Positions 17,040-25,143 of a stretch of DNA of 64,000 nucleotides are shown in pieces (the stretch's first letter is position 1; the number at the start of each line of letters is the position of its first letter). Made by a program: the position numbers and the translations under genes. Origin of the DNA: Blastococcus carthaginiensis (GTDB lineage: Bacteria > Actinomycetota > Actinomycetes > Mycobacteriales > Geodermatophilaceae); contig NZ_JASNFN010000013.1 in assembly GCF_030731085.1 (NCBI RefSeq), positions 62,001 to 126,000 on the forward strand, read 5' to 3'. The notes under the pieces were generated by a model, which saw nothing but the letters and a program-made list of their open reading frames with translations, was not told where the DNA came from and made no database searches.

Positions 17040-19124
17040 GTGAGCATGGAACGGGTGGCCCTGGGCCGCCCCAGCGGGACCCGGGACGCCGTTCCGGCGC
17101 CGGAGAGCGCCGCGCGGCTGCTCGTGGTGCGCACCGTGGCCGTCGCCGCCGTCCTGGCCACCGCCGGTTACCTGACCTGGCGGCTGCTGGCGACCCTGCC
17201 CGAGGGCGCCGCCCTCTGGCTGGGCGTGCCGTTCCTCGCGCTGGAGCTCTACGGCGGACTCGCCCTCGTGCTGTTCGTGATGACCACCTGGGACGTCGCG
17301 CCGGCGACCGTGCCGGCGCCCCGCCCCGGGCCGCCGCCGTCGGTCACCGTGCTCGTCGCCACCTACAACGAGCACCTCGACGTCCTGCTGCCCACCGTCG
17401 CCGCCTGCCTGGCCATGGAGGGCGAGCACGAGACCTGGGTGCTCGACGACGGCGACCGGCTCGAGGTCGAGGAGATGGTCACCGCGCTGGGCGCCCGCTA
17501 CGTCACCCGCGCCGAGCACGACCACGCCAAGGCGGGCAACCTCAACCACGCGCTGGCGCTGGTGCGCACCGACGTCGTCGCGGTGTTCGACGCCGACCAC
17601 GTGCCCGACCCGGACTTCCTCACCCGCACGCTGCCCTACTTCGCCGACGACCGGCTGGCGCTGGTGCAGACGCCGCAGCACTTCTACAACACGAGCTCCT
17701 TCGAGCACCTGCGCCCGGGCGCCGACCTGCACGAGGAGTCGCTGTTCTACCGGGTGATCCAGGCCGGCAAGCACCACGCGGGGGCAGCCTTCTGGTGCGG
17801 GACCAACGCCGTCCTGCGGACCGCGGCGCTGCGCGAGATCGGGGGCGTGGCCACCGAATCGCTCACCGAGGACTTCCACACCACCATGAAGTTGCACCGC
17901 GCCGGCTGGCGGAGCGCCTACCACAACGAGGTGCTCGCCCGCGGCCTGGCGGCGGGCAGCCCCGACGCCTTCTACGCGCAGCGCCGGCGGTGGGGCCGCG
18001 GCGCGATGCAGGTGCTGCGGCACGACAACCCGCTGACCGCCACCGGGCTGACGTCCCGGCAGCGGCTCGGCTACCTCTACTCCCTGTCGGCGTGGTTCGA
18101 CTCGTGGCGGACGCTGGGCCTGGCCCTCGTGCCGGTGAGCGTGCTGGTCACCGGGGTGTTCCCGGTGGACGCGCCGCCCGCGCTGTTCGCGGTGATGGCC
18201 GGCGTCCCGTTCCTCCTGCAGCAGGTGGCGCTCGGCCTGCTGTCGCGCGGGTTCGCCCCGGCCCGCTTCTCGCTGCTGTTCGAGGTCGTCCGGCTGCCCT
18301 CCAACCTCGCGGCCACGCTCTCGCTGGTGCTGCGCGGCACGGGCCGGTTCGCGGTCACCGCGAAGGGCCGCACGGGGGAGGAGCGCACCCGCGCCCGGGT
18401 GCCCGCGCTGCTGCTCGCGCTCGCCGCCGTGCTCGTCGGGAGCCTGCTCTTCACCGCCGCGAGCCTGGCCGGCTGGACGCCGGTCGAGCACGGGCTGGGC
18501 GGCACCACGCTGGTGCCGGTCTTCTGGGTGGCGACCACCCTGGGCTTCGTCGTCGCCGGCATCCGCCGCATCCGCGATCCGCGCTTCTCGGCCGAGCGCC
18601 GGGACGGGCACCGCTTCCCGGCCGCGCTGCCCGCCGTCGTCGAGGGCGCCCCCGCCCGGCTGGCCGACGTCTCGCTCGGCGGCGCGCAGGCGCGCGTCCG
18701 CGGGATCGGCGCCGCCGTCGGCGCCGAGGTGGAGCTCTCCGTCCGCGTGCCCGACCGCGCCGCGCACGTCGTCTTCCGCGCGGTCGTCCGGTCCCGCAGC
18801 GGGGACGTCCACCGCCTGCAGTTCGTCGGGCGGCAGTGGCGGGAGCTGGCCGCGCTGTCGGCGACGGCGTTCGGCGCCGGCGCCGCCCGCTGGGCGGCGG
18901 CCGAGATCACCCCCGTCGCGGTGGAGGCGCCCGTCGCCCCCGGCCGCCGGGTGCCGGCCGCCTCGCTCCACCCGGACGCGGTGTCCGCCGCGGTGCGCAG
19001 CCCGTTCGTCGCCCCGGCCGCCGCGCGGCCGCCGGTGGACGACGACACGCGGCCCATCCCGCGGCTGACCCCGGAGCTGGAGCGCGCGCTGGCCGGCGCC
19101 GACGGTGGTGGCTCCGGCCGGTGA
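17040..19124 (+). CDS. cellulose-synthase-like GT2 glycosyltransferase with C-terminal PilZ domain
   Basis: A 694-residue membrane enzyme of BcsA layout. Two N-terminal membrane helices (TVAVAAVLATAGYL; LWLGVPFLALELYGGLALVL) precede a GT2 domain with LDDGD, FDADH, TED (LTEDFHTTMK) and QRRRWGRG (the QxxRW motif). More membrane helices follow, then a PilZ domain with RRDGHR and DVSLGG, the c-di-GMP-binding residues. It should polymerise and export a beta-glucan-type polysaccharide when c-di-GMP is present. No bcsB, bcsZ or other synthase subunit is adjacent. Start is uncertain (GTG 17040 or ATG 17046). Confidence 0.88.
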   Translation: MSMERVALGRPSGTRDAVPAPESAARLLVVRTVAVAAVLATAGYLTWRLLATLPEGAALWLGVPFLALELYGGLALVLFVMTTWDVAPATVPAPRPGPPPSVTVLVATYNEHLDVLLPTVAACLAMEGEHETWVLDDGDRLEVEEMVTALGARYVTRAEHDHAKAGNLNHALALVRTDVVAVFDADHVPDPDFLTRTLPYFADDRLALVQTPQHFYNTSSFEHLRPGADLHEESLFYRVIQAGKHHAGAAFWCGTNAVLRTAALREIGGVATESLTEDFHTTMKLHRAGWRSAYHNEVLARGLAAGSPDAFYAQRRRWGRGAMQVLRHDNPLTATGLTSRQRLGYLYSLSAWFDSWRTLGLALVPVSVLVTGVFPVDAPPALFAVMAGVPFLLQQVALGLLSRGFAPARFSLLFEVVRLPSNLAATLSLVLRGTGRFAVTAKGRTGEERTRARVPALLLALAAVLVGSLLFTAASLAGWTPVEHGLGGTTLVPVFWVATTLGFVVAGIRRIRDPRFSAERRDGHRFPAALPAVVEGAPARLADVSLGGAQARVRGIGAAVGAEVELSVRVPDRAAHVVFRAVVRSRSGDVHRLQFVGRQWRELAALSATAFGAGAARWAAAEITPVAVEAPVAPGRRVPAASLHPDAVSAAVRSPFVAPAAARPPVDDDTRPIPRLTPELERALAGADGGGSGR

Positions 19125-19263
19125 TCCGCGGCGCCCCGGGCGGAGGTCTCCCGGGCGAACGGCAGCACCAGGTCCAGCCGGGAGCGTCCGTCTCGACGCG
19201 CGTGCCCTCTCGCGGCAGGCTGGCGGGTGACCGACCGGAGCAGGCCGAGAGGACGGGCGACCC

Positions 19264-19476
19264 ATGGCTGCCGCGCGCTACGAGTACAAGGTCGAGGAGA
19301 TCCGGGAGGGTCTCATCGGCGGCAAGATGTCCGGCGGCAAGCTGGAGAAGGTCCTGAACGAGCACGCCCGCTCCGGCTGGCAGCTCAAGGCGATCACCTC
19401 GGTCGAGGTGAAGGGCCGCATCGGTCCCGGCGGCGTCGACGGCGTCCTGGTCACCTTCGAGCGCCCGGTGGCATGA
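19264..19476 (+). CDS. DUF4177 domain protein, 70 residues
   Basis: A small soluble protein matching DUF4177: it opens with RYEYKVEEIREGLIGGKMSG, then the amphipathic helix KLEKVLNEHARSGWQLKAI and a closing strand GVLVTFERPV. The W-x-L-x-x-I pattern is the family signature. Biochemical role unknown. Its last codon overlaps the start of the next gene (gcATGa), so the two are likely cotranslated. Confidence 0.85.
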   Translation: MAAARYEYKVEEIREGLIGGKMSGGKLEKVLNEHARSGWQLKAITSVEVKGRIGPGGVDGVLVTFERPVA

Positions 19477-20024
19477 CGCTGCAGTTCATCAGCGGCGGCA
19501 AGTGGCTGGCCGATCACCGGCACTTCGTGCCACCGGACGAGGCGTTCGCCTTCTTCGACGTCTTCCGGCCGCAGCCGGTCGAGGAGATGCTCGGCCGGTG
19601 GCGCGGTAGCGAGCTGCCCACCGGGTCGCCGCTGGACGGGCTGCTGGAGTCCTACGGCTGGTGGGGCAAGGAGTTCCTCGACGCCGAGACCGTGCACCCG
19701 CTGCTGTTCGAGACGGCGTCCGGGCCGCGGCCGGTCGACCCGGCGTTCCTGCCGGTGGGTGTGCTGCGCCGCGCGCCCCGGCTGGCTCACTCGCGGGCGG
19801 CCCTGGCCGCGTTCGCCGCCGCCCGCCCGCTGCTGACGACCACCCGACCGAAGGCCCGGCTGCGGATGATCGAGCACCGCGGCGTCGTCACCGCGGCGAT
19901 GGTCTACGACCGGCTGCCGATCATCGACGTCTTCCGCCGGGTGGACGGCCGCACCGTCCTCGGGCTCATGGACCTGCGCGGCCTGCCCGACCCGTTCTTC
20001 TTCGTGCTCAGGCGCGAGGGCTGA
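19473..20024 (+). CDS. GXWXG/DUF4334 domain protein
   Basis: A 183-residue protein with the N-terminal GXWXG motif (LGRWRGSELPTGSPLDG) followed by a DUF4334-like half (RLRMIEHRGVVTAAMVYDRLPIIDVFR, then GLMDLRG...PFFFVLRR). The family is widespread in actinobacteria and fungi, with a calycin-like beta-barrel suspected; function unknown. It shares its first bases with the DUF4177 stop. It ends close to the converging arsC gene. Confidence 0.85.
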   Translation: MTLQFISGGKWLADHRHFVPPDEAFAFFDVFRPQPVEEMLGRWRGSELPTGSPLDGLLESYGWWGKEFLDAETVHPLLFETASGPRPVDPAFLPVGVLRRAPRLAHSRAALAAFAAARPLLTTTRPKARLRMIEHRGVVTAAMVYDRLPIIDVFRRVDGRTVLGLMDLRGLPDPFFFVLRREG

Positions 20025-20415
20025 CCTCGAGCTCGGCCAGGAGCTCGCGGATGCGCCGCTCGATCTCGTCGCGGATCGGCCGCACCGCCTCGACGCCCTG
20101 TCCGGCCGGGTCCGCCAGCGGCCAGTCGAGGTAGCGCTTCCCGGGGAAGACCGGGCAGGCGTCGCCGCAGCCCATCGTGATCACCACGTCGGAGGCCTCG
20201 ACGGCCTCGGGAGTGAGCACCTTGGGGCGCTGGTCGGAGATGTCGATGCCGACCTCGGCCATGGCCTGGACCGCGGCCGGGTTGACCTGGTCGCCGGGCA
20301 GGGACCCGGCCGAGCGCACCTCGACGGCGTCGCCGCCGAGGTGGCGCAGCCACCCGGCGGCCATCTGCGAGCGGCCGGCGTTGTGCACGCAGACGAAGAG
20401 GACGGTGGCGGTCAC
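20008..20415 (-). CDS. arsC: arsenate reductase, low-molecular-weight phosphatase fold
   Basis: A 135-residue enzyme reducing arsenate to arsenite. The P-loop is CVHNAGRS near the N-terminus, and the distal cysteines lie in TMGCGDACPVFPGKRY followed by DWPLADP. This matches actinobacterial ArsC enzymes that couple to mycothiol/mycoredoxin or thioredoxin. GTG 20415 overlaps the acr3 stop by 4 bases. Last gene of arsR-acr3-arsC. Its 3' end overlaps the converging GXWXG gene by 17 bases. Confidence 0.93.
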   Translation of the reverse strand: MTATVLFVCVHNAGRSQMAAGWLRHLGGDAVEVRSAGSLPGDQVNPAAVQAMAEVGIDISDQRPKVLTPEAVEASDVVITMGCGDACPVFPGKRYLDWPLADPAGQGVEAVRPIRDEIERRIRELLAELEVSPRA

Positions 20416-21536
20416 CGGGTGCTCCTGGCGGTCGTGGGGACGGTCGGGTCGCCGGGGAACCAGCGGCGGGCGGCCCACAGCGAGACGTAGACCAGCGCCA
20501 CCAGCACCGGCACCTCGATGAGCGGGCCCACGACGCCGGCGAGCGCCTGCCCGCTGGTGACGCCGAAGGTGCCGATGGCGACGGCGATGGCGAGCTCGAA
20601 GTTGTTGCCGGCCGCGGTGAACGCGAGCGTCGCCGTTTTCGCGTAGCCCAGGCCCAGCCGCATGCCCAGCATGAACGAGCCGCCGAACATGAGGACGAAG
20701 TAGGCCAGCAGCGGCAGGGCGATGCGCGCGACGTCCCAGGGCCGGGAGGTGATCGCGTCGCCCTGCAGCGCGAACAGCATCACGATCGTGAACAGCAGTC
20801 CGTAGAGGGCGACCGGGCCGATGCGCGGCAGGAACGCGGCCTCGTACCAGGCGCGCCCCTTGCGCCGCTCGCCGACGGTCCGGGTGAGGAAGCCGGCCAG
20901 CAGCGGGATGCCGAGGAACACGAGCACCGACAGCACGATCGCCCAGACGCTGAACTCCGCCGACGTCGTCGACAGCCCCAGCCAGCCGGGCAGCACCTGG
21001 AGGTAGAACCAGCCCAGCGCGGCGAAGGCGAGGATCTGGAACACGGAGTTGATCGCGACGAGGACGGCGGCCGCCTCGCGGTCGCCGCAGGACAGGTCGT
21101 TCCAGATCAGCACCATCGCGATGCAGCGGGCCAGACCCACGATGATCAGGCCGGTCCGGTACTCGGGGAGGTCGGGCAGCAGCAGCCAGGCCAGGGCGAA
21201 CATGAGCGCCGGGCCGAGCAGCCAGTTGAGCGCCAGGCTCGCGCCGAGGAGCCGCCGGTCGCCGGTGACCCGGTCCAGCTCGGAGTACCGGACCTTGGCC
21301 AGCACGGGGTACATCATCAGCAGCAGCCCGACGGCGATGGGCAGGCTGACGTCGCCCACCTCGACCGCCGACAGGGCGTCGTCCAGGCCGGGCACCCAGC
21401 GGCCCAGCGCCAACCCGAGCGCCATCGCCGCGATGATCCAGACGGGCAGGAACCGGTCGAGGGTCGAGAGCTTCTGCAGGACGGGCGCGTCGGCCGCGAC
21501 GTCGGTGCGCGCGGTCTCCCGGACGGCGTCGCTCAT
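20412..21536 (-). CDS. acr3: arsenite efflux permease, ACR3 family
   Basis: A 374-residue protein with about ten membrane helices. The cysteine essential for arsenite transport appears in GLARCIAMVLIWNDL, and AAGNNFELAIAVAI is a second family landmark. It extrudes arsenite using the proton gradient. Start ATG 21536 overlaps the arsR stop by 4 bases and its own stop overlaps arsC, so regulator, pump and reductase are one tightly coupled operon. Confidence 0.95.
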   Translation of the reverse strand: MSDAVRETARTDVAADAPVLQKLSTLDRFLPVWIIAAMALGLALGRWVPGLDDALSAVEVGDVSLPIAVGLLLMMYPVLAKVRYSELDRVTGDRRLLGASLALNWLLGPALMFALAWLLLPDLPEYRTGLIIVGLARCIAMVLIWNDLSCGDREAAAVLVAINSVFQILAFAALGWFYLQVLPGWLGLSTTSAEFSVWAIVLSVLVFLGIPLLAGFLTRTVGERRKGRAWYEAAFLPRIGPVALYGLLFTIVMLFALQGDAITSRPWDVARIALPLLAYFVLMFGGSFMLGMRLGLGYAKTATLAFTAAGNNFELAIAVAIGTFGVTSGQALAGVVGPLIEVPVLVALVYVSLWAARRWFPGDPTVPTTARSTR

Positions 21537-21871
21537 GCGGGCACCGCGGTGTCGAAGAGGCCGGCGACGGCGCGCAGCGCGGCGGGGCGGACGGCGTAGT
21601 AGACCCACACCCCGCGCTTCTCCCGGTCGAGGAGCCCGGCGGAGTGCAGCACCTTGAGGTGGTGGCTGATCGTGGCCTGGGTCAGGTCGAAGGCGTCGTT
21701 CAGGTCGCACACGCAGGCCTCGCCGCTCGCGCTGGAGGCGATCAGGCTGACCAGCCGGAGCCGCACGGGGTCGGCCAGCGCCTTGAGCAGCGGAGCGACC
21801 TGCTCGGCCTGGTCGGCGGACATCGCCGTACCGGACAGCGGGGTGCAGCAGGCCAGGGCGGGCTCGCTCAT
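21533..21871 (-). CDS. arsR: ArsR-family arsenite-responsive repressor
   Basis: A 112-residue winged-helix repressor. The N-terminal LACCTPL and the EACVCDL pair in the helix before the recognition helix (TQATISHHLKVLHSAGLL) supply candidate As(III)-binding thiols. Typical family length. The ATG at 21871 is chosen over an upstream in-frame codon because GGAGGAGCACCG precedes it. It should bind the two inverted repeats in the divergent intergenic region and control both acr3-arsC and arsI. Confidence 0.93.
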   Translation of the reverse strand: MSEPALACCTPLSGTAMSADQAEQVAPLLKALADPVRLRLVSLIASSASGEACVCDLNDAFDLTQATISHHLKVLHSAGLLDREKRGVWVYYAVRPAALRAVAGLFDTAVPA

Positions 21872-21920
21872 CGGTGCTCCTCCATCGGACGTCGACCGCC
21901 ATCGTAACGACGCGCATCGT

Positions 21921-21979
21921 ATTGACAAGTGTCGATGGAGGTGTTCATTCTCGATTCATACATCGACGTCTGTCGATGT
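21921..21979. promoter_or_regulatory. divergent ars promoter region with two operator-like inverted repeats
   Basis: One site is a perfect 8-base inverted repeat, ACATCGAC-GTCT-GTCGATGT (21960-21979). The other, ATTGAC-AAGT-GTCGAT (21921-21936), has one mismatch and overlaps a TTGACA box (21922-21927) reading towards arsI. Same half-site, same 4-base gap, centres about 41 bases apart, roughly four helical turns, which would let bound dimers sit on one DNA face. Confidence 0.7.
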
Positions 21980-22000
21980 CTTGCCCACAGGAGGTTCCCC

Positions 22001-22468
22001 GTGTCCCGTGTCCAGCTCGCCCTCCGCGTCGCCGACCTCGACGCCGCCGTCGACTTCTACTCACGGCTCTTCGGCACCGTTCCCGCCAAGCGGCGGCCGG
22101 GGTACGCCAACTTCGCCGTCGCCGAGCCGCCGCTGAAGCTGGTGCTGCTGGAGGGCGGCGCGGGGCAGCCCACGCGCCTGGACCACCTCGGCGTCGAGGT
22201 CGCCTCGACCGAGGAGGTCGCCGCCGCGACCGGGCGGCTCGCCGACGCCGGGCTGGCCACCCGGCCCGAGGAGGGCACGACCTGCTGCTACGCCGTGCAG
22301 GACAAGGTGTGGGTGACCGGGCCGGGCGGCGAGCCGTGGGAGGTCTACACCGTGAAGGCGGACGCGCGCCCCGACCTGGAGGGCCGCACCGAGCCGGAGC
22401 TGGCGGAGGTCGCCGGCGACGGCAGCTGCTGCCGGACGGATGCACAGCCGGCCGCCGCCTGCTGCTGA
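22001..22468 (+). CDS. arsI: ArsI/CadI-type VOC dioxygenase (C-As lyase family)
   Basis: A 155-residue vicinal-oxygen-chelate protein. It has the N-terminal QLALRVADLDAAVDFYSRLFG, the Cys pair in EGTTCCYAVQDKVWVTGP that binds trivalent organoarsenicals in ArsI, and GEPWEVYTVKAD with a metal-ligand Glu. The Cys-rich tail (CCRTDAQPAAACC) is also typical. It would demethylate MAs(III); the related CadI role (cadmium-induced) cannot be excluded. GTG 22001 follows CAGGAGG. Divergent from arsR and probably under the same repressor. Confidence 0.85.
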   Translation: MSRVQLALRVADLDAAVDFYSRLFGTVPAKRRPGYANFAVAEPPLKLVLLEGGAGQPTRLDHLGVEVASTEEVAAATGRLADAGLATRPEEGTTCCYAVQDKVWVTGPGGEPWEVYTVKADARPDLEGRTEPELAEVAGDGSCCRTDAQPAAACC

Positions 22469-22497
22469 CCCGGCCCGGCCGGGCGGACTCCCCGCCG

Positions 22498-22573
22498 GTC
22501 CTGGCTCACCGCTCGGGGTCCTGGCTCAGCACCGACCGTGAGCCAGGACCCTTGTCGATCAGGTGACCTGATC
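22498..22573 (+). repeat. covarying hairpin-palindrome element, copy A
   Basis: Two direct copies of GTCCTGGCTCA (22498-22508, 22518-22528) are followed, after a 10-base loop, by the inverted copy TGAGCCAGGAC (22539-22549). Seven bases on lies GATCAGG-TGA-CCTGATC (22557-22573). Geometry is identical to copy C at 53795 although the stem letters differ. It sits between arsI and a coiled-coil gene and could act as a terminator. Confidence 0.75.
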
Positions 22574-22591
22574 AACAGCGGGGAGGGCAGG

Positions 22592-23545
22592 ATGCCGGGC
22601 GTGGATCTCGACGAGGTGGCCGACGAGCTGTACGCCGTCCCGCCCGAGGAGTTCGTCGCCCTGCGGAAGACCCGCCAGGACGAGGCGAAGGCCGCCGGTG
22701 ACAAGGCGCTGGCCAAGGAGATCGGTGCGCTGCCCAAGGCGTCGGCCGCCGCCTGGGCGTGCAACCTGCTGGTGCGCGAGCAGCGCGCCGAGATCGAGGG
22801 CCTCGTCGAGCTCGGCGACCTGCTCCGGGAGGCGCAGGAGGGCCTCGCGGGTGACCAGCTGCGCGCGCTCGACGTGCAGCGGCGCCAGCTGCTCACCGCC
22901 CTGACCCGCCAGGCGCGGGCGCTGGCGCACGCTTCGGGCCACCCGGTGAGCACGGCGGTGGCGACGCAGGTCGAGGAGACGCTGCGGGCCGCGATGTCCG
23001 ACCCCGAGGCGGGCCGGGAGCTGCTCACCGGCCGGCTCACCTCGCCGATGTCCTACAGCGGCATGGGGACGACGGTCACCCGGCCCGACCTGCGGCTGGT
23101 CCACCCGCCGCGCCCGCAGCCCGCGGAGAGGCCCGCGCGGCCGCCGGCACGCGGCACGCGGGAGCAGACCGGGGAGTCGGCGGCCGACCGGCGGGCGCGC
23201 GAGCAGGAGGAGCGCCGCCGGGCCGCCGAGGAGAAGCGGCAGCGGGCGCTGGCCGCCGCACGGGAGGCGGCGGACCGGGCGGAGGCGGCCGCCCGCGACG
23301 CGGAGGAGGTGCTGGAGGAGCACCGCCGCGCCACCGAGGAGCTGGCCACCCGTGAGCAGGAGCTCCGGGCCCGCGTCGACGAACTGGCCGACGAGCTGGC
23401 CGGGGCCGAGCGGCAGGCGGGGGACGCGGCGGCGGCGCTCCGGCGCGAGGAGCGCCGGCGGGCCGGGGCCGAGCGGGACGCCGCCGAGGCGGCCGAGGCC
23501 CACGACCGCGCCGTGGCCCGGCTCCGCGAGCTCGGCGGGGACTGA
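22592..23545 (+). CDS. coiled-coil protein of unknown function
   Basis: A 317-residue soluble protein. The N-terminal 60 residues (PPEEFVALRKTRQDEAKAAGDKALAKEI, then LPKASAAAWACNLLV) are a conserved actinobacterial motif without known role. From about residue 185 to 310 it is a long Arg/Glu/Ala coiled coil. ATG 22592 follows GGAGGGCAGG. No membrane segment. The gene lies directly after element copy A and stands alone. A scaffold or nucleoid-associated role is possible but not shown. Confidence 0.75.
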   Translation: MPGVDLDEVADELYAVPPEEFVALRKTRQDEAKAAGDKALAKEIGALPKASAAAWACNLLVREQRAEIEGLVELGDLLREAQEGLAGDQLRALDVQRRQLLTALTRQARALAHASGHPVSTAVATQVEETLRAAMSDPEAGRELLTGRLTSPMSYSGMGTTVTRPDLRLVHPPRPQPAERPARPPARGTREQTGESAADRRAREQEERRRAAEEKRQRALAAAREAADRAEAAARDAEEVLEEHRRATEELATREQELRARVDELADELAGAERQAGDAAAALRREERRRAGAERDAAEAAEAHDRAVARLRELGGD

Positions 23546-23559
23546 CCGCCCCCCTGGCC

Positions 23560-24078
23560 TCACCCCATGGTCTTCTGGCCGTCGAGGGACTCCCGCAGGA
23601 TGTCGGCGTGGCCCGCGTGCTGGGCGGTCTCGGCGATGATGTGGAGGAACACCCGCCGGGCCGAACGGGTGGCGCCCGGCGGGAACCACGGCGCCTCGGG
23701 CAGCGGGTGCGCGACGTCGAGGTCGGGCAGGGTGCGCACCAGGTCGTCGGTGCGCCGGGCGACGTCGTCGTAGCCGGCGAGCACGCCGGCGAGCGTCTCG
23801 CCGGGGAGCAGCCGGAAGCCGTCGGTCCACCGGTCCGCCCCGGCGGTGTCGCTCGGCGGGGCCATCGCCTCGGTGCCCTCGAGGATGAAGCGCACCCAGC
23901 CCGCCTCGGTGGCGGCCACGTGCTTGACCAGCCCGCCGAGGGTCAGCTCGCCGGCGGTGGTCCGCTGCCGGGCCTGCTCGTCGGTGAGCCCCTGCACGGT
24001 GTGGCGCAGGAACCAGCGGTGCACGGCCAGCGTCTCGAGCAGGTCGGCGCGCTCGGGGCTGAGGGTGCTGTCGGTCAT
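23560..24078 (-). CDS. DinB/DUF664 family protein
   Basis: A 172-residue four-helix-bundle protein of the DinB superfamily. It starts RADLLETLAVHRWFLRHTVQGLT and carries metal-ligand candidates His (LGGLVKHVAATE) and the pair in FLHIIAETAQHAGHADILRE. Members include thiol transferases using mycothiol and many uncharacterised enzymes. ATG 24078 follows GGAAAGG. It is divergent from the WYL regulator 54 bases away, which probably controls it. Confidence 0.85.
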   Translation of the reverse strand: MTDSTLSPERADLLETLAVHRWFLRHTVQGLTDEQARQRTTAGELTLGGLVKHVAATEAGWVRFILEGTEAMAPPSDTAGADRWTDGFRLLPGETLAGVLAGYDDVARRTDDLVRTLPDLDVAHPLPEAPWFPPGATRSARRVFLHIIAETAQHAGHADILRESLDGQKTMG

Positions 24079-24132
24079 CGGGATGCCTTTCCGTCGGGGG
24101 AGAGCCGTCACGGACGACGCTAGGAGGTATCG

Positions 24133-25131
24133 GTGCCAGCTCCTGGCCGCGATGGGGGAGCATCTGCTCCCGTGGCCGACACCGGGAACCGGACGCTCCG
24201 CCTCCTCTCGCTGCTGCAGACCCGGCGCCAGTGGTCCGGCGCCGACCTCGCCGACCGGCTCGGCGTCTCGTTGCGCACCCTGCGGCGGGACGTGGACCGG
24301 TTGCGCGAGATCGGCTACCCGGTGGAGGCCCGGCCGGGTGTGGACGGCGGATACCGGCTGGCACCCGGTGCGGTGCTGCCGCCGCTGGTCCTCGACGACG
24401 AGGAAGCCGTCGCGCTGACCGTCGGGCTGCAGGCGGCCGCGCAGACCGCGGTCGCGGGCACGGGTGAGGCGTCGGTACGGGCCCTCACCAAGGTGGTCCA
24501 GGTGCTGCCGGCGCGGCTGCGGCGCCGGGCCGAGGCGCTCGTCAGCGTGACCACCCGGGGGACGTGGGGCAGCGGGCCGGTGGTCGACCCGCAGGTGCTG
24601 ACCACGGTCGCCGAGGCCTGCCGGGACACCGAGCGGCTCGCCTTCGGCTACACCGACGCCTCCGGTGCACGCACCGAGCGGCTGGTCGAGCCCTCGGCCC
24701 TGGTGGCGCTGGGCCGCCGCTGGTACCTGGTCGCCCACGACACGGGGCGGGGGGACTGGCGCAGTTTCCGCCTCGACCGGCTGACCGGCCCGCGCCCGAC
24801 CGGGGCCCGCTTCGCGCCGCGCCGGCTGCCGGCCGAGAGCCCCGAGGCGTTCGTCCGCGCCGGCACCGACGTGCGGGCCGGGTCGTACGCCGTCGAGGCG
24901 CACGTGGCCGCTCCCGCCGCGGTGGTCCGGTCGCGCATCGGCACGTGGGCCGCCGTGGAGGACGACGGCGACGCGGCCTGCCGGGTGCGGATGGAGACCG
25001 ACCAGCTGGGCTGGGCCGCGTTCGCGCTCGGCACGGTCGGCGCCGGGTTCACCGTCGAGTCGCCCCCGGAGCTGCGGACCCTCCTGGCCGAGTGGGCGCG
25101 GCGGTTCGACCGGGCGGCTGCCGCCCGCTGA
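24133..25131 (+). CDS. HTH and WYL domain transcriptional regulator
   Basis: 332 residues. An N-terminal HTH_11-type helix-turn-helix (WSGADLADRLGVSLRTLRRDVDRL, then DGGYRLAPG) is followed by the WYL domain around residues 130-230 (LVEPSALVALGRRWYLVAHD, then RSFRLDRLTG). The C-terminal extension is usual. WYL domains sense nucleic-acid or small ligands. Start GTG 24133 has AGGAGGT just upstream. The likely target is the divergent DinB gene and itself. Confidence 0.88.
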   Translation: MPAPGRDGGASAPVADTGNRTLRLLSLLQTRRQWSGADLADRLGVSLRTLRRDVDRLREIGYPVEARPGVDGGYRLAPGAVLPPLVLDDEEAVALTVGLQAAAQTAVAGTGEASVRALTKVVQVLPARLRRRAEALVSVTTRGTWGSGPVVDPQVLTTVAEACRDTERLAFGYTDASGARTERLVEPSALVALGRRWYLVAHDTGRGDWRSFRLDRLTGPRPTGARFAPRRLPAESPEAFVRAGTDVRAGSYAVEAHVAAPAAVVRSRIGTWAAVEDDGDAACRVRMETDQLGWAAFALGTVGAGFTVESPPELRTLLAEWARRFDRAAAAR

Positions 25132-25143
25132 CCGGTCCCGGCG

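Noticed and set aside
16445..19357. Open frame of 970 codons over the glycosyltransferase
   Set aside because: Same strand but another frame than the GT2/PilZ protein, with low-complexity Arg/Ala/Gly sequence and no motif.
21872..21928. Longer N-terminus for ArsR
   Set aside because: It would overlap the operator region and lacks a ribosome site; ATG 21871 has GGAGGAG just before it.
22538..22591. Upstream GTG start of the coiled-coil protein
   Set aside because: The extra codons translate the repeat element copy A; ATG 22592 has its own ribosome site.
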